The position numbers were made by a program, and so were the translations under genes. This document shows, one piece after another, positions 8,734 through 19,034 of a stretch of 64,000 nucleotides of DNA (positions within the stretch are counted from its first letter, which is position 1; each line of letters opens with the position of its first letter). A model generated the notes under the pieces. The model did no database searches. It had not been told where the DNA came from and saw only the letters and a program-made list of their open reading frames with translations. The stretch comes from Streptomyces lacrimifluminis (GTDB lineage Bacteria > Actinomycetota > Actinomycetes > Streptomycetales > Streptomycetaceae), in assembly GCF_014646095.1 (NCBI RefSeq), contig NZ_BMMU01000038.1, positions 1 through 64,000 of the forward strand, in the 5' to 3' direction.

Positions 8734-11700
8734 ATGCGAACCGCTGGCCCCGGCGGGCGGTACCGCCCGGGACGACTCGGCATGGCGTTGCTGCTGCTCG
8801 TCCCACTGCTCGGGGTGACGGTGGCCTCCGGGCAGGGCAGCGCCGAAACCGAGACACGGGCCGCGGTCGCCGACACCACGAACACCCGGATGGCCTACGC
8901 CGGCACCCGGCACCGCAGTCTCGGCCAGGTGGCCACCACGACCTCCAGCACCCCGCTGTTCGGTGCGGGACCGGCCCACTACGACGTCCAGCCGTCCGCC
9001 CTCGGCGACCAGCTGGTCTTCGCGAGCCTGCGTGACGAGGAGACCCCGCAGATCTATCTGCGGTCCGCCGACGGTGCCGTACGGCGTCTGACCAGCGGTA
9101 TGGACGCGGCGCACCCCCGGCTGACACCGGACGGCACGTCCGTGGTGTTCGACGCGGCCGAGGCCGGGGGCCTGGGCGACGGGACGCAGCGCGACCTGTG
9201 GCTGGTGCGCACCGACGGCACCGGCCTGACGCGGCTCACCGACACCCCCGCGAACGAGGAGAGCCCGACGGTCTCCCCCGACGGGCAGCGGCTGGCGTAC
9301 GTGAGCGACAGCGACGTACTGACCGGGGAGCAGGTCTACGTACGGGCGCTGGCGGGCGGCACGGCCACCCGGATCACCTCCCCCGCGAACGGCACGGGCA
9401 CCGAACCCGTGTGGAACCCGGTCGACGACGACGAGAACCGGGACTGGATCGCGTACACCGCCACGACCACCGTCGACGGGCAGAGCGTGCCCCGGCTGCG
9501 GGTGGCGAACGCGAACGCGAACGGTGACGAGCCACTGCTCGGGGGCGCGCAGGCACAGTGGCGGGCCCACGGGGCAACCTGGCTGCCCGACGGGGACGGT
9601 GTGGTGTTCCTGAGCCCCGAGATCACCTGTGAGTGCGAGGGCGACTGGGACCACGTGTTCCGGACGATCGCCCACGATCCCCAGGTCCCCTCGCTCGTAC
9701 TGAACGAGGACCGGGAGGTCTCCTCGGTCACCTGGTCCGGTTCGCTCGACGGCGGCGGCGCGGTGGTCGAGCGCACCTCGGCGGCCGGCCCGCACGTGGT
9801 GACCCTCCAGGACGCCCGGGTGGACGGGTCCGACCCGCGAGACCTGGGGCTGACCATCCTCAAGGAGGACCCGGCGGCCGACACCAACACCGATCCCGCC
9901 AAGGACCCGCTGTTCCAGCCCGCCGCCGGGTACGACCCGTGGACCGAGCGGCAGAACTACACGCCCGACGGCCGCCGGATCGTGCTGACCCGTTTCGAGG
10001 ACGGCTCCGAGGGACGTGTCGAGCGGATCTGGATGGCGGACGCCGACGGCGCCAACGCGGCGCCGCTGCCGCTCGCGGGACGCGCCGCGACGGACTGGGA
10101 CACCGACCCGACGTTCTCCCCGGACGGCAAGTCCCTCGCCTTCACCCGGACTTCGCCGGGCGGCGTCGGTGAGGCCGCGGGTCCCAGCCGCATCCTCGTC
10201 GCGGACGTGGCCACCGGCGCGATCACCGGGCAGATCACCCCGCCCGCCGGGGAGCAGACGGGCGGCGACGCCCAGCCCACCTGGTCCTCCGACGGCACCA
10301 CCCTGGCCTTCACCCGCAGCGAGGTGATCGACGGGAACGGCGGCAACAAGCACATCTGGACCGTGCCCGTGGGCAGTCTGGACCAGCAGCGTGACCTGAG
10401 TGCCACGATCTGCCCGGGCGACTGCGAGGTCATCGACGACAGCCCGGCGTTCTCGCCGGACGGTACCGGCATCGCCTTCAACCGCAAGAGCGGCGGCGGC
10501 GCGGTCGACGAGGGCGGCGGCATCCTGCTGACATCCCTGTCGGGCGACGACTGCCGGGTGCTGAGCCCCGCAGCCGCCCGCGACCTGCCAGGCGCCTGCG
10601 GCCGGCAGCTGCCGGACACCTCCACCACCGGACCCTTCCAGCCGCGCGACGCCGCCTGGACGGCCGACGGCACGGGCCTGGTCATCAGCTCGCGGGCCGC
10701 CGTGGCCGCCAACAGCCCGGAAAAACTCAGCCTGTTGGACGTCGACTCCGGCGACCTCACCCCGCTCACCAGCACGCTCCCGGGACGCCAGAAGGAACCC
10801 AGCGTCCAGCAGTCGGTGAACCTCGCGGTGCAGGCGCCCGGGACCACGCCCGAGGTCACCGTCGGCAGGTCCACGACGGTCCGGGTCGATGTCGTGAACA
10901 ACGGGCCCGCCGCCTCCCCCGGCACCACGCTGACCATCGCGCCGCCGGGCGGCGTACAGGTCACCAGGGTGACCTGGCCCGGCGGTACCTGCGACGCGGC
11001 CTCCCTCCAGTGCGTCGTCGGCGTGGTGCAGCCCGGCACCACCGTCACGGTGAGCGTCACCCTCACCGGCCTCACCGAGGGGGACCAGCCCGTCGACTGG
11101 TCGGTCACCGGCACGGTCCTGGACCCCGAGCCCAGCGACAACTCCGGCCGGACCGTGGTCCCGGTGCGCGAGGCCCCGCCGACCCCGACCCCGACCCCGA
11201 CGCCCACGATGACCGTGCCCACCGTGCCGCCGCCCGTGCCCACGGTGCCCGCCGAGCCGCCCGCGCCCGACGCCGGACCCGGGGTGCGGGTCACCGCCCA
11301 GCCCAACCCGGGCTACGTCGGCGGACGCGTCGTGGTGACCTACACCGTCCGCAACGGCCGCAACGCGCTGGCGACCGGGCTGCGGCTGCGCATCGGCCTG
11401 CCCAGTGGCATCCCGAACAACGGGCAGCCGGCGGGCTGCGACACGTCCTGGGTGTGTGCGCTGCCGGACCTGGAGCCGGGCGCGAGCACCGTGGTCCGGG
11501 TCGTCCTCAGCCCGGACAAGGCGCTGACCGGCAACGTCACCGGCCGGCTCACCACCACCGGCACGGACGCCGACACGGGCGACAACACCGCCCGGCAGCG
11601 ACTGCGGATCCTCCAGCCGCGCATCGTCGCCGTGCCGAACGTCGGCAAGCCCGGCTTCGTCACCTCCGTACGCGGCAAGGACTTCCCGCCGGGCACGCCG

Positions 11701-11916
11701 GTGAGGTTCGTCTGGAAGCCGGGGATCACCGCGGCGGCGGCGCCGACCGTCCCCGGTGCCGACGGCACGTTCATCGGCCAGCTGCTCATCCTCGCCAAGG
11801 ATCAGACCGGACCGCGCGTCATCACCGCCAGGGGCCGCGGGTTCTCGCCGGTGACGACCGACTTCCTGGTGGTCAGCGGGACCGTGCAGCCGCCCGGCGA
11901 GGTGATCCGCCGGTGA
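8734..11916 (+). CDS. secreted TolB/PD40 beta-propeller protein with DUF11-like repeats, first gene of CIS operon
   Basis: A 1060-residue exported protein. ATG at 8734 follows GGGAG (8722-8726). Signal peptide about residues 1-37 (LGMALLLLVPLLGVTVASG). Residues about 70-690 form PD40/WD-like blades, with repeated blocks such as SPDGQRLAYVSD, SPDGKSLAFTRT, SSDGTTLAFTRS and SPDGTGIAFNRK. A CARDB/DUF11-type domain (about 705-815) is joined by a Thr-Pro linker (about 820-845) to a second DUF11-like domain (about 850-965) and a final Ig-like domain (about 968-1060). It overlaps the DUF4255 gene by four bases (GTGA), so it is co-translated with CIS structural genes. Why an exported propeller is built with an intracellular machine is unclear; wall binding or sensing is possible. 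Confidence 0.9.
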   Translation: MRTAGPGGRYRPGRLGMALLLLVPLLGVTVASGQGSAETETRAAVADTTNTRMAYAGTRHRSLGQVATTTSSTPLFGAGPAHYDVQPSALGDQLVFASLRDEETPQIYLRSADGAVRRLTSGMDAAHPRLTPDGTSVVFDAAEAGGLGDGTQRDLWLVRTDGTGLTRLTDTPANEESPTVSPDGQRLAYVSDSDVLTGEQVYVRALAGGTATRITSPANGTGTEPVWNPVDDDENRDWIAYTATTTVDGQSVPRLRVANANANGDEPLLGGAQAQWRAHGATWLPDGDGVVFLSPEITCECEGDWDHVFRTIAHDPQVPSLVLNEDREVSSVTWSGSLDGGGAVVERTSAAGPHVVTLQDARVDGSDPRDLGLTILKEDPAADTNTDPAKDPLFQPAAGYDPWTERQNYTPDGRRIVLTRFEDGSEGRVERIWMADADGANAAPLPLAGRAATDWDTDPTFSPDGKSLAFTRTSPGGVGEAAGPSRILVADVATGAITGQITPPAGEQTGGDAQPTWSSDGTTLAFTRSEVIDGNGGNKHIWTVPVGSLDQQRDLSATICPGDCEVIDDSPAFSPDGTGIAFNRKSGGGAVDEGGGILLTSLSGDDCRVLSPAAARDLPGACGRQLPDTSTTGPFQPRDAAWTADGTGLVISSRAAVAANSPEKLSLLDVDSGDLTPLTSTLPGRQKEPSVQQSVNLAVQAPGTTPEVTVGRSTTVRVDVVNNGPAASPGTTLTIAPPGGVQVTRVTWPGGTCDAASLQCVVGVVQPGTTVTVSVTLTGLTEGDQPVDWSVTGTVLDPEPSDNSGRTVVPVREAPPTPTPTPTPTMTVPTVPPPVPTVPAEPPAPDAGPGVRVTAQPNPGYVGGRVVVTYTVRNGRNALATGLRLRIGLPSGIPNNGQPAGCDTSWVCALPDLEPGASTVVRVVLSPDKALTGNVTGRLTTTGTDADTGDNTARQRLRILQPRIVAVPNVGKPGFVTSVRGKDFPPGTPVRFVWKPGITAAAAPTVPGADGTFIGQLLILAKDQTGPRVITARGRGFSPVTTDFLVVSGTVQPPGEVIRR

Positions 11917-12623
11917 TCCACGAGGTCGACGAGGGACTGCGCAGGCTGCTCGGCGAGTCCGGCCTGGAGGCGTCGGGCGTCGACGTCGTCTTCGACGCCC
12001 CCACCCGGGACTGGGCCGCGCGCCGCAGCGCCCCCACCGTCTGCGTCTTCCTCTACGACATCCGGGAGGACGCCGTCCGGCGCGGCAGCGGCGCCGGTGA
12101 GGTGTACGACGCCGACGGCCACCTGGTGGCGCGGCGCACCCCGCCGCGCTGGTTCGACCTCACGTACCTGGTCACGGCGTGGGCGAGCCGCCCGCAGGAC
12201 GAACACCGCCTGCTCTCCCAGGTGTTGGCGACCCTGGTGGCCGGCGACACCCTGCCCGCCCGGCTGCTCACCGGCACGCTCGCCGGCCTCGGCCTGGCGG
12301 TGGGACTGGACGCCGGCGGGACCCGGCTCGACGCACCGGCCGCCGCCGACGTGTGGTCGGCGCTCGGCGGCGAGCTGAAGGCCTCGCTCCAGATACGGGT
12401 GAGCGCGCCGCTCGCCGGTGTGACCACGGAGACCGCGCCGCCGGTCACCGAAGGCCTCGTCGTGCGCTCGGCCACCCTGAGCGAGGACGGGGAGGCGACG
12501 CCGGGCCGCCGACTGCGCTACAGGGAGGCGACCGACCCGGGCCCGGCCGGCGGCCTCGCCGGCCCACGCGAACGGGGCCCCGCCCCCGCCCGTCGCCGCC
12601 GCCGGGGGGACCGCCAGCCGTGA
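11913..12623 (+). CDS. DUF4255 family CIS protein (Pvc16/Afp16-like sheath/tail terminator)
   Basis: A 236-residue protein. The N-terminal ~190 residues match the DUF4255 family, found throughout extracellular CIS clusters and equivalent to Afp16/Pvc16, which caps the distal end of tube and sheath and sets particle length. Visible family features are the opening IHEVDEGLRRLL, the VFLYDIRED strand and FDLTYLVTAWA. A charged Arg/Pro-rich tail (about 195-236) ends the protein. Start GTG 11913 overlaps the preceding stop (GTGA), and its own TGA overlaps the GTG of the next small frame, so the four genes 8734-14907 form one coupled operon. Confidence 0.85.
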   Translation: MIHEVDEGLRRLLGESGLEASGVDVVFDAPTRDWAARRSAPTVCVFLYDIREDAVRRGSGAGEVYDADGHLVARRTPPRWFDLTYLVTAWASRPQDEHRLLSQVLATLVAGDTLPARLLTGTLAGLGLAVGLDAGGTRLDAPAAADVWSALGGELKASLQIRVSAPLAGVTTETAPPVTEGLVVRSATLSEDGEATPGRRLRYREATDPGPAGGLAGPRERGPAPARRRRRGDRQP

Positions 12624-12796
12624 CGCAGACCGCCGAACCCGTCGTCGGGGCCGACGGTGTGTCCAGCGACACCGAATCCGTGTCCGCCGACGGCCACCCT
12701 GTTCCCGTTGCCGTGGAACATCTGTGGAAGCGGCTCCAGTTGGTGGTGGAGCGGGTGCGGCTCACCGTTGTCGTCGAGAGGGACCGCCGGCTGTGA
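12620..12796 (+). CDS. 58-residue partial duplicate of the AAA-ATPase N-terminus
   Basis: GTG 12620 overlaps the DUF4255 stop and TGA 12794-12796 overlaps the GTG of the ATPase gene, so it is coupled on both sides. The product aligns with the ATPase N-terminus: TQTAEPVV against TYTVEPDVV, DTESVSADG against DADSVSSG, then VEHLWKRLQLVVERVRL against VEVLWARLQLVEARVRH. The bases before each start (GGGACCGCC, then A/G-GC-C/T-GTGAC) also match, so the unit of about 173 bp is a direct tandem duplication that has diverged. It encodes only the predicted helical adaptor part, without ATPase motifs. It may be expressed as a small adaptor or be a harmless relic. Confidence 0.75.
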   Translation: MTQTAEPVVGADGVSSDTESVSADGHPVPVAVEHLWKRLQLVVERVRLTVVVERDRRL

Positions 12797-14907
12797 CGTA
12801 CACCGTTGAACCTGATGTCGTCGGCGGATCGGTGTCCGTCGATGCCGATTCGGTGTCCTCCGGGGTGGAAGTCCTGTGGGCGCGGCTTCAGTTGGTGGAG
12901 GCGCGGGTGCGGCATGCCGTGGCCGTCCGGCGTGCGGCTGATCCCGATCCCGACGACCCGTACCGCGGCCAGTACCTCAGCCCCGAGGCTGTCGCCCGCA
13001 TCCTGGACGAGCCGGGTGGCCTCGGCGTACCCGCGCACGAGCCCTGGCAGCCGCCCGCCGGGTCCGTCCTCGACGGCCTCGCCCGGCGGTTCGGGCTGTC
13101 CCCGCTGGACCTGGACCTCCTCCTGGTCGCGGTGGCACCCGACCTCGACGCGCGGTTCGAGCAGCTCTACGGCTACCTCAACGACGATCTGACCCGCCGT
13201 CGGCCCACGGTCGGGCTCGCCCTGGAGCTGTGCGGGCTCGCCGGAGCGGCCTCCGCGCGGTTCCGGCTCGCTCCCGGAGCGCCGCTGGTCGAGGGCGGTC
13301 TGGTGGAGGTCACCGAGCCCGAACGGCCGCCGCTGTCACGGGTGTTGGTGGTGCCCGACCGGGTCACCGGGCATCTGCTGGGCAGCGCCCGGCCCGACGC
13401 CCGGCTCGCCGGGGTGCTCGGCGAGGCTCGCGAGGACCCCACCGCCGAGATGTCCGACGTCCGCCGGACGGCGTCCGCCGCCGGGACCGGTACCGGCCTC
13501 GTCCATCTGCGCAGCCGGGGCGGTGACGCGGCGGGGCTGGCCACCGCCGCCCTGCGCGCGGCCGGGCTGCGCCCCCTCGTCCTGGACGCGGTGGTGCTAG
13601 CCCGCCGCCCCGGCGACGTACCGGAACTCGCCCGGATCGCCGCCCTCGAAGCCCGTCTGACCGGCGCCGGAGTCGTCCTCGGCCCGCTGGAGGCGCTGCC
13701 CGGCGAACCCGCCGAACGGGCCCGCACGCTCGGGGTGTTGTGCGCGGCGCTGCGAGGCATCCCCCTGTTCACGCACGGCACCGTCGGCTGGGCCCCGGAG
13801 TGGGCGGCCGACACCCCCGTCGTCCTGCCCGTGCCGGCGCCCTCGCCCGAACGGCAGGCCGCGCGCTGGCGGTACGCCCTCGACGATGCCGCGGGTGACG
13901 GCGTTGCGATCGGCGACGTCGACGCGCTCGCCGACGCGGTCGCCGCGCACCGCCTGGACTCCGGGCAGTTGCGTCGCGCCGCCGACGTCGCGGTGCGCAC
14001 GGCCGCCCTCGCGGGCCGCCCGGTCCGCCCCGACGACCTGCGCACCGCCGTACGGGCCCAGAACGGCGCGGGGCTCGACCGGCTCGCCCGCCGGGTGGAG
14101 CCGGGCGTCGGCTGGGACGACCTGGTGCTGCCGCCCACCACGGACCGGCAACTGCGTGAACTCGCGCTGCGCGCCCGCCATCGCGAGCAGGTCCTCGGGC
14201 AGTGGGGGATGCGGCCCGGCGGCGGCCGGGGGCGCGGCGTGATCGCGCTGTTCGCCGGTGAGTCGGGCACCGGCAAGACCATGTCCGCCGAGGTGGTCGC
14301 CGCCGACCTGGGCATGGACCTGTACGTGGTGGACCTGTCCACAGTTGTGGACAAGTACATCGGGGAGACCGAGAAGAACCTGGAGCGGATCTTCACCGAG
14401 GCCTCCGCGGTCAACGCGGTGCTGCTCTTCGACGAGGCCGACGCGATCTTCGGCAAGCGCTCGGAGGTGAAGGGCGCGCACGACCGGCACGCCAACATCG
14501 AGTCGGCGTACCTGCTGCAGCGCATGGAGTCGTTCGACGGGATCGCCGTGCTGACCACCAACCTGCGGGCCAACCTGGACGAGGCGTTCACACGGCGCCT
14601 CGACGTGGTGGCCGACTTCCCGGTGCCCGACTCCGGCCAGCGGCTCGCCCTGTGGGAACGCTGCCTGGGCGACCGCCTGCCCCGCGCCGCCGACCTCGAC
14701 CTCGCGTTCTGCGCCGACCGCTTCGAACTCGCCGGCGGCTCCATCCGCGCCTGCGCGGTGACCGCGGCCTACCTCGCGGCGGAGTCCGGCACCCCGCTCA
14801 CCATGGGGCAGCTGGTGACGTCCGTCGCGCAGGAGTACCGCAAACTCGGACGGCTGGTCCTGGAGGGCGAGTTCGGGCCGTATCTGGCGGAGGCCACCGG
14901 CGCCTGA
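12793..14907 (+). CDS. CIS AAA+ ATPase (Pvc15/Afp15-like)
   Basis: A 704-residue AAA+ ATPase of the kind found in nearly all extracellular CIS clusters (Afp15/Pvc15), needed for particle assembly or effector loading. Start GTG 12793 overlaps the preceding TGA. An N-terminal helix (VEVLWARLQLVEARVRHAV, about residues 20-45) is duplicated in the small frame upstream. Residues about 60-440 form the N-terminal family region. The AAA module has Walker A GESGTGKT at 489-496, Walker B LLFDEADAIF with D547/E548, and a sensor region LTTNLRANLDEAFTRRLD with an arginine-finger candidate. Stop lies 12 bases from the convergent DUF4157 gene stop. Confidence 0.95.
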   Translation: MTYTVEPDVVGGSVSVDADSVSSGVEVLWARLQLVEARVRHAVAVRRAADPDPDDPYRGQYLSPEAVARILDEPGGLGVPAHEPWQPPAGSVLDGLARRFGLSPLDLDLLLVAVAPDLDARFEQLYGYLNDDLTRRRPTVGLALELCGLAGAASARFRLAPGAPLVEGGLVEVTEPERPPLSRVLVVPDRVTGHLLGSARPDARLAGVLGEAREDPTAEMSDVRRTASAAGTGTGLVHLRSRGGDAAGLATAALRAAGLRPLVLDAVVLARRPGDVPELARIAALEARLTGAGVVLGPLEALPGEPAERARTLGVLCAALRGIPLFTHGTVGWAPEWAADTPVVLPVPAPSPERQAARWRYALDDAAGDGVAIGDVDALADAVAAHRLDSGQLRRAADVAVRTAALAGRPVRPDDLRTAVRAQNGAGLDRLARRVEPGVGWDDLVLPPTTDRQLRELALRARHREQVLGQWGMRPGGGRGRGVIALFAGESGTGKTMSAEVVAADLGMDLYVVDLSTVVDKYIGETEKNLERIFTEASAVNAVLLFDEADAIFGKRSEVKGAHDRHANIESAYLLQRMESFDGIAVLTTNLRANLDEAFTRRLDVVADFPVPDSGQRLALWERCLGDRLPRAADLDLAFCADRFELAGGSIRACAVTAAYLAAESGTPLTMGQLVTSVAQEYRKLGRLVLEGEFGPYLAEATGA

Positions 14908-14919
14908 GTGGGGGAGAGG

Positions 14920-16731
14920 TCAGGGCTTTGTTCCCTGGACCTGCCTGAACATCTCGAAGAGGGCCGTTGCGACTGGCAGCCACTCCTCCGGGGGGACCTG
15001 GCCGGGCAGGCGGCGGAGCTCGACCTGGAGCAGATCGGCCGCACCGGGCGCGTGCCCGGGGTCGAGCCGGTGGTGCTGGCCCATGGCCGGGGAGCTGGCT
15101 TTCATCCCCTCGGTCACCGTGCTGCCACCACCCGCGGACATCAGGTCCGGGCCACCGGAGGCGATGCTGTCCAGCCACTGCTTGCGCTGCGGGCCCTGCG
15201 ACTTCGTACTGTCGCCCGCGCCATGGTCGGCGAAGCCCACCTTGTAGACGGGATCACCCGGGGCGAGAGCGGCCACTTCGAGAACGCGGGCAGGGTCGAA
15301 GGCGGACTGCGCTTCCGCGGGCAGCGCGGCGTACATGGCGGAGAAGCTCATCCGGCTCATCAGGGGCAGGAAGTACTTCGCCTGATCCTGTCGGCCGGAC
15401 TGCTGGGCGCCGGCCAGCAGATACGAGAACACCAGAGCCAGCAGCCCCTTGAGTTCCCGTGTTTCGGCTGTCGGCAGGTCCGTGACGTACTTGTCGGTGA
15501 GGACCTGGGCATCCGTGAGGATCGCGGCGTCCCGCTTCGGGTTGGCGCCGCCGAGCGCGGTCGTGTTGGTGCGCTCCTCCGGTTCTTCGTCCAGGATGTG
15601 CACGTCCTCGGGGTTCGACGGGGAGGTGAGAGGGAGTTCCTGGCTCACCACCGCCTTGAACAGGGCGAGCACCTTCTCGAGGCTGACGCCACCGGTCGCC
15701 TGCGGTTTGGCCAGAGGCGGGTACAGGCGGTCCGCGCCGGGCACGTAGACGTTGTTCCCGTTGTGCTGATGGGTCGTGCCCTGTCCCGACAGAACCTCGT
15801 GAAGCTCCGCGTTCCCGTCCATGAGACTCGCCATCTTCGCCGAGGTGTGCAACAGCCCGAACGCCTCGGCCATTTCGCGGACCGCTGTCGCCATCCTCAC
15901 CAGCTCCGGGGCGTCTCCCTCCTCCTCGAAGGGAACCGTCACGAATTCCATCGCGCTGGCATCGGGAGTGATGTACCAGTCGCCCGAAGCGGCCTCGAAG
16001 ATCTTCTCGTCCTTGGAGATCACCGGCTTCTCGTCGGCCCGCACCAACATGTTGGTCTCGAACTCGAACCCGACCTTCCGCTGGATCTCGGCGGCTCCGT
16101 CGGCCGCGGTGCAGCCGTGCGCCCCCGCGTGCTCGTCGACGGCACGGGCCACCGGCGTGGGCCCGGTGAGCACGCGCCGGGCGGTGGACTCGGCCTCGCG
16201 CTCGAAGCTGTCACGGGGGTCGCTGACCCGCAGCCCGTTGCCGTGGTCGGTGCCCGACACCGGACCGTTGCGCTGCTGGACGACGTGGGTGAGTTCGTGG
16301 GCGAGGGTGTGCTTGTCGCCGCCGCCGGCGCCGAGGACGACATGGCTGCCGGAGGTGTAGGCGCGGGCCCCGATGGCGCGGGCCGAGCGGGTGGCGGCGG
16401 CGCCGGTGTGCAGCCGTACGTCGGAGAAGTCGGTGCCGAACCGGGACTCCATGTCCTGGCGCACCGGCGTGGCGAGGGGTTTGCCGGCGGAGCCCAGGAC
16501 CTGGTCCACCCCGTGGTCCGGCCGCTCCATCGCGGGTGCGGGGCGGACGCGGCGCGCGATCATCGCGGTCACCGCGGCGTTGCCCACGGCGCGCTGTGCC
16601 ACCCGGAGGCCGTCGGCGCTGAGCGGCGGCGGTACGGCGGGGCTGCCGGAGGCCTTTTGGGGAGCCCTGGCCGGGCCGCGCGTGGCCTGCCGGTTCTCAT
16701 GCTGCTCGGCGTGCGCCCCGGACGTCCGCAA
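14920..16731 (-). CDS. DUF4157 protein with amidoligase-like C-terminus, candidate CIS effector
   Basis: A 603-residue protein, the only CIS-cluster gene on the minus strand between 7.9 and 31 kb. I chose TTG at 16731 because GAGGAGG stands seven bases upstream. DUF4157 domain about residues 30-165, with metallopeptidase-type HELTH (145-149), the EAD-like ERE ASTEAR-type helix downstream (DSFEREAESTARRVL) and two hydrophobic-Gln-Arg motifs (VAQR, IQRK). DUF4157 is a known marker of CIS-associated toxins. From residue 219 a new domain starts with GFEFE (221-225), W252 and D257 in WYITPDASAMEF, and THQH (320-323), a pattern that recalls the amidoligase/glutamate-cysteine-ligase-like fold (G-x-E-x-E, later D-S, then H-x-H). 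The rest is helical. That fold assignment is my inference; the DUF4157 call is firm. Confidence 0.82.
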   Translation of the reverse strand: MRTSGAHAEQHENRQATRGPARAPQKASGSPAVPPPLSADGLRVAQRAVGNAAVTAMIARRVRPAPAMERPDHGVDQVLGSAGKPLATPVRQDMESRFGTDFSDVRLHTGAAATRSARAIGARAYTSGSHVVLGAGGGDKHTLAHELTHVVQQRNGPVSGTDHGNGLRVSDPRDSFEREAESTARRVLTGPTPVARAVDEHAGAHGCTAADGAAEIQRKVGFEFETNMLVRADEKPVISKDEKIFEAASGDWYITPDASAMEFVTVPFEEEGDAPELVRMATAVREMAEAFGLLHTSAKMASLMDGNAELHEVLSGQGTTHQHNGNNVYVPGADRLYPPLAKPQATGGVSLEKVLALFKAVVSQELPLTSPSNPEDVHILDEEPEERTNTTALGGANPKRDAAILTDAQVLTDKYVTDLPTAETRELKGLLALVFSYLLAGAQQSGRQDQAKYFLPLMSRMSFSAMYAALPAEAQSAFDPARVLEVAALAPGDPVYKVGFADHGAGDSTKSQGPQRKQWLDSIASGGPDLMSAGGGSTVTEGMKASSPAMGQHHRLDPGHAPGAADLLQVELRRLPGQVPPEEWLPVATALFEMFRQVQGTKP

Positions 16732-16978
16732 TGCATTGCCTCCTCGTCGGCGCAGCCCTCGTGCGACCCCCAGTGGACCGCCCGGACGAACGCGATGTCC
16801 AGGCCCGCACGGGCAGAACGAGGGCAAGTCCGGGCGGCGACCGGACCGGTGGCACGTGCGGGCAAAGGCAGCGATCCTGCCCCTCACCAGGTCCCCACGG
16901 CCCTGTCGTCCCCGCGGACCCCCGCGCAGAATCGCCCTGGACACAGGTGACCAACCCGCAGGACGCGAAGGAGCGAGC
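16732..16978. promoter_or_regulatory. divergent promoter region between effector candidate and sheath operon
   Basis: A 247-base GC-rich gap between the minus-strand DUF4157 gene and the plus-strand sheath gene. It must contain the start signals for the main structural operon (16979-31063). I see no clear -10/-35 pair or strong palindrome. Confidence 0.4.
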
Positions 16979-18535
<1,557 letters not shown>

Positions 18536-18537
18536 CC

Positions 18538-18573
18538 TGCGGGTCGGCAGCGAAGCAGAGAAAAAGACCCGCA
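18538..18573 (+). promoter_or_regulatory. stem-loop between sheath and tube genes
   Basis: TGCGGGTC (18538-18545) pairs with GACCCGCA (18566-18573) across a 20-base A-rich loop. It sits in the only sizeable gap (58 bases) between the sheath stop and the tube ATG. There is no U-tract, so it is more likely an mRNA-stabilising or partial attenuating element than a full terminator. Confidence 0.6.
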
Positions 18574-18593
18574 AGGAAAGGTGACAGACAGTC

Positions 18594-19034
18594 ATGGCAA
18601 CGGGCGATGCTCTTTCCACCCACGTCTTCGGCGTGCAACTCGGCGGCTATCTGGTCGAGTCGATCCAGGAGATCAGCGGACTGACCGTCGAAGAGGAGGT
18701 CGTCGAGGTCAAGCAGGTCAGCGCGGAGGGCAAGCAGATCATCCGCAAGCAGCCCGGCGCCCGCCAGGCAGGTGAGATCACGATCACCCGGGGACTCGAC
18801 CAGAGCAGCGAGTTCACCAAGTGGATCAAGGAGACCCTGAACAACGGGGCCGTGAACTCCGCGCGGCAGAACCTCACCATCGAGATCAAGGACACCGAGG
18901 GCAACACGGTGCGCCGTATCCAGCTGATGCAGGGCTGGGCCTCCAAGTGGGAGGGCCCGTCCCTGAAGGCGGGCGAGTCGTCTCCGGCCACCGAGTCGGT
19001 CACGATCGTGTTCGAGGAGATCATCGTCGAATGA
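18594..19034 (+). CDS. inner tube protein 1 (gp19/Hcp-like)
   Basis: A 146-residue tail tube subunit of the T4 gp19/conserved phage tail family, stacked inside the sheath. Recognised by ALSTHVFGVQLGGYLVESIQ, the GLTVEEEVVEVKQVS loop, ITITRGLDQSSEFTKWI and the ending SVTIVFEEI. The family length is about 145. An AAGGAAAGG site precedes the ATG. Its stop overlaps the start of the next gene (ATGA). Confidence 0.95.
   Translation: MATGDALSTHVFGVQLGGYLVESIQEISGLTVEEEVVEVKQVSAEGKQIIRKQPGARQAGEITITRGLDQSSEFTKWIKETLNNGAVNSARQNLTIEIKDTEGNTVRRIQLMQGWASKWEGPSLKAGESSPATESVTIVFEEIIVE

Noticed and set aside
7723..10353. 876-residue minus-strand frame across the LuxR and propeller genes
   Set aside because: Covers two well-supported genes on the other strand and reads as Gly/Arg-rich shadow.
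14908..16950. 680-residue plus-strand open frame opposite the DUF4157 gene
   Set aside because: Low-complexity Gly/Arg/Val antisense product with no family features; it is the GC-bias shadow of the real gene.
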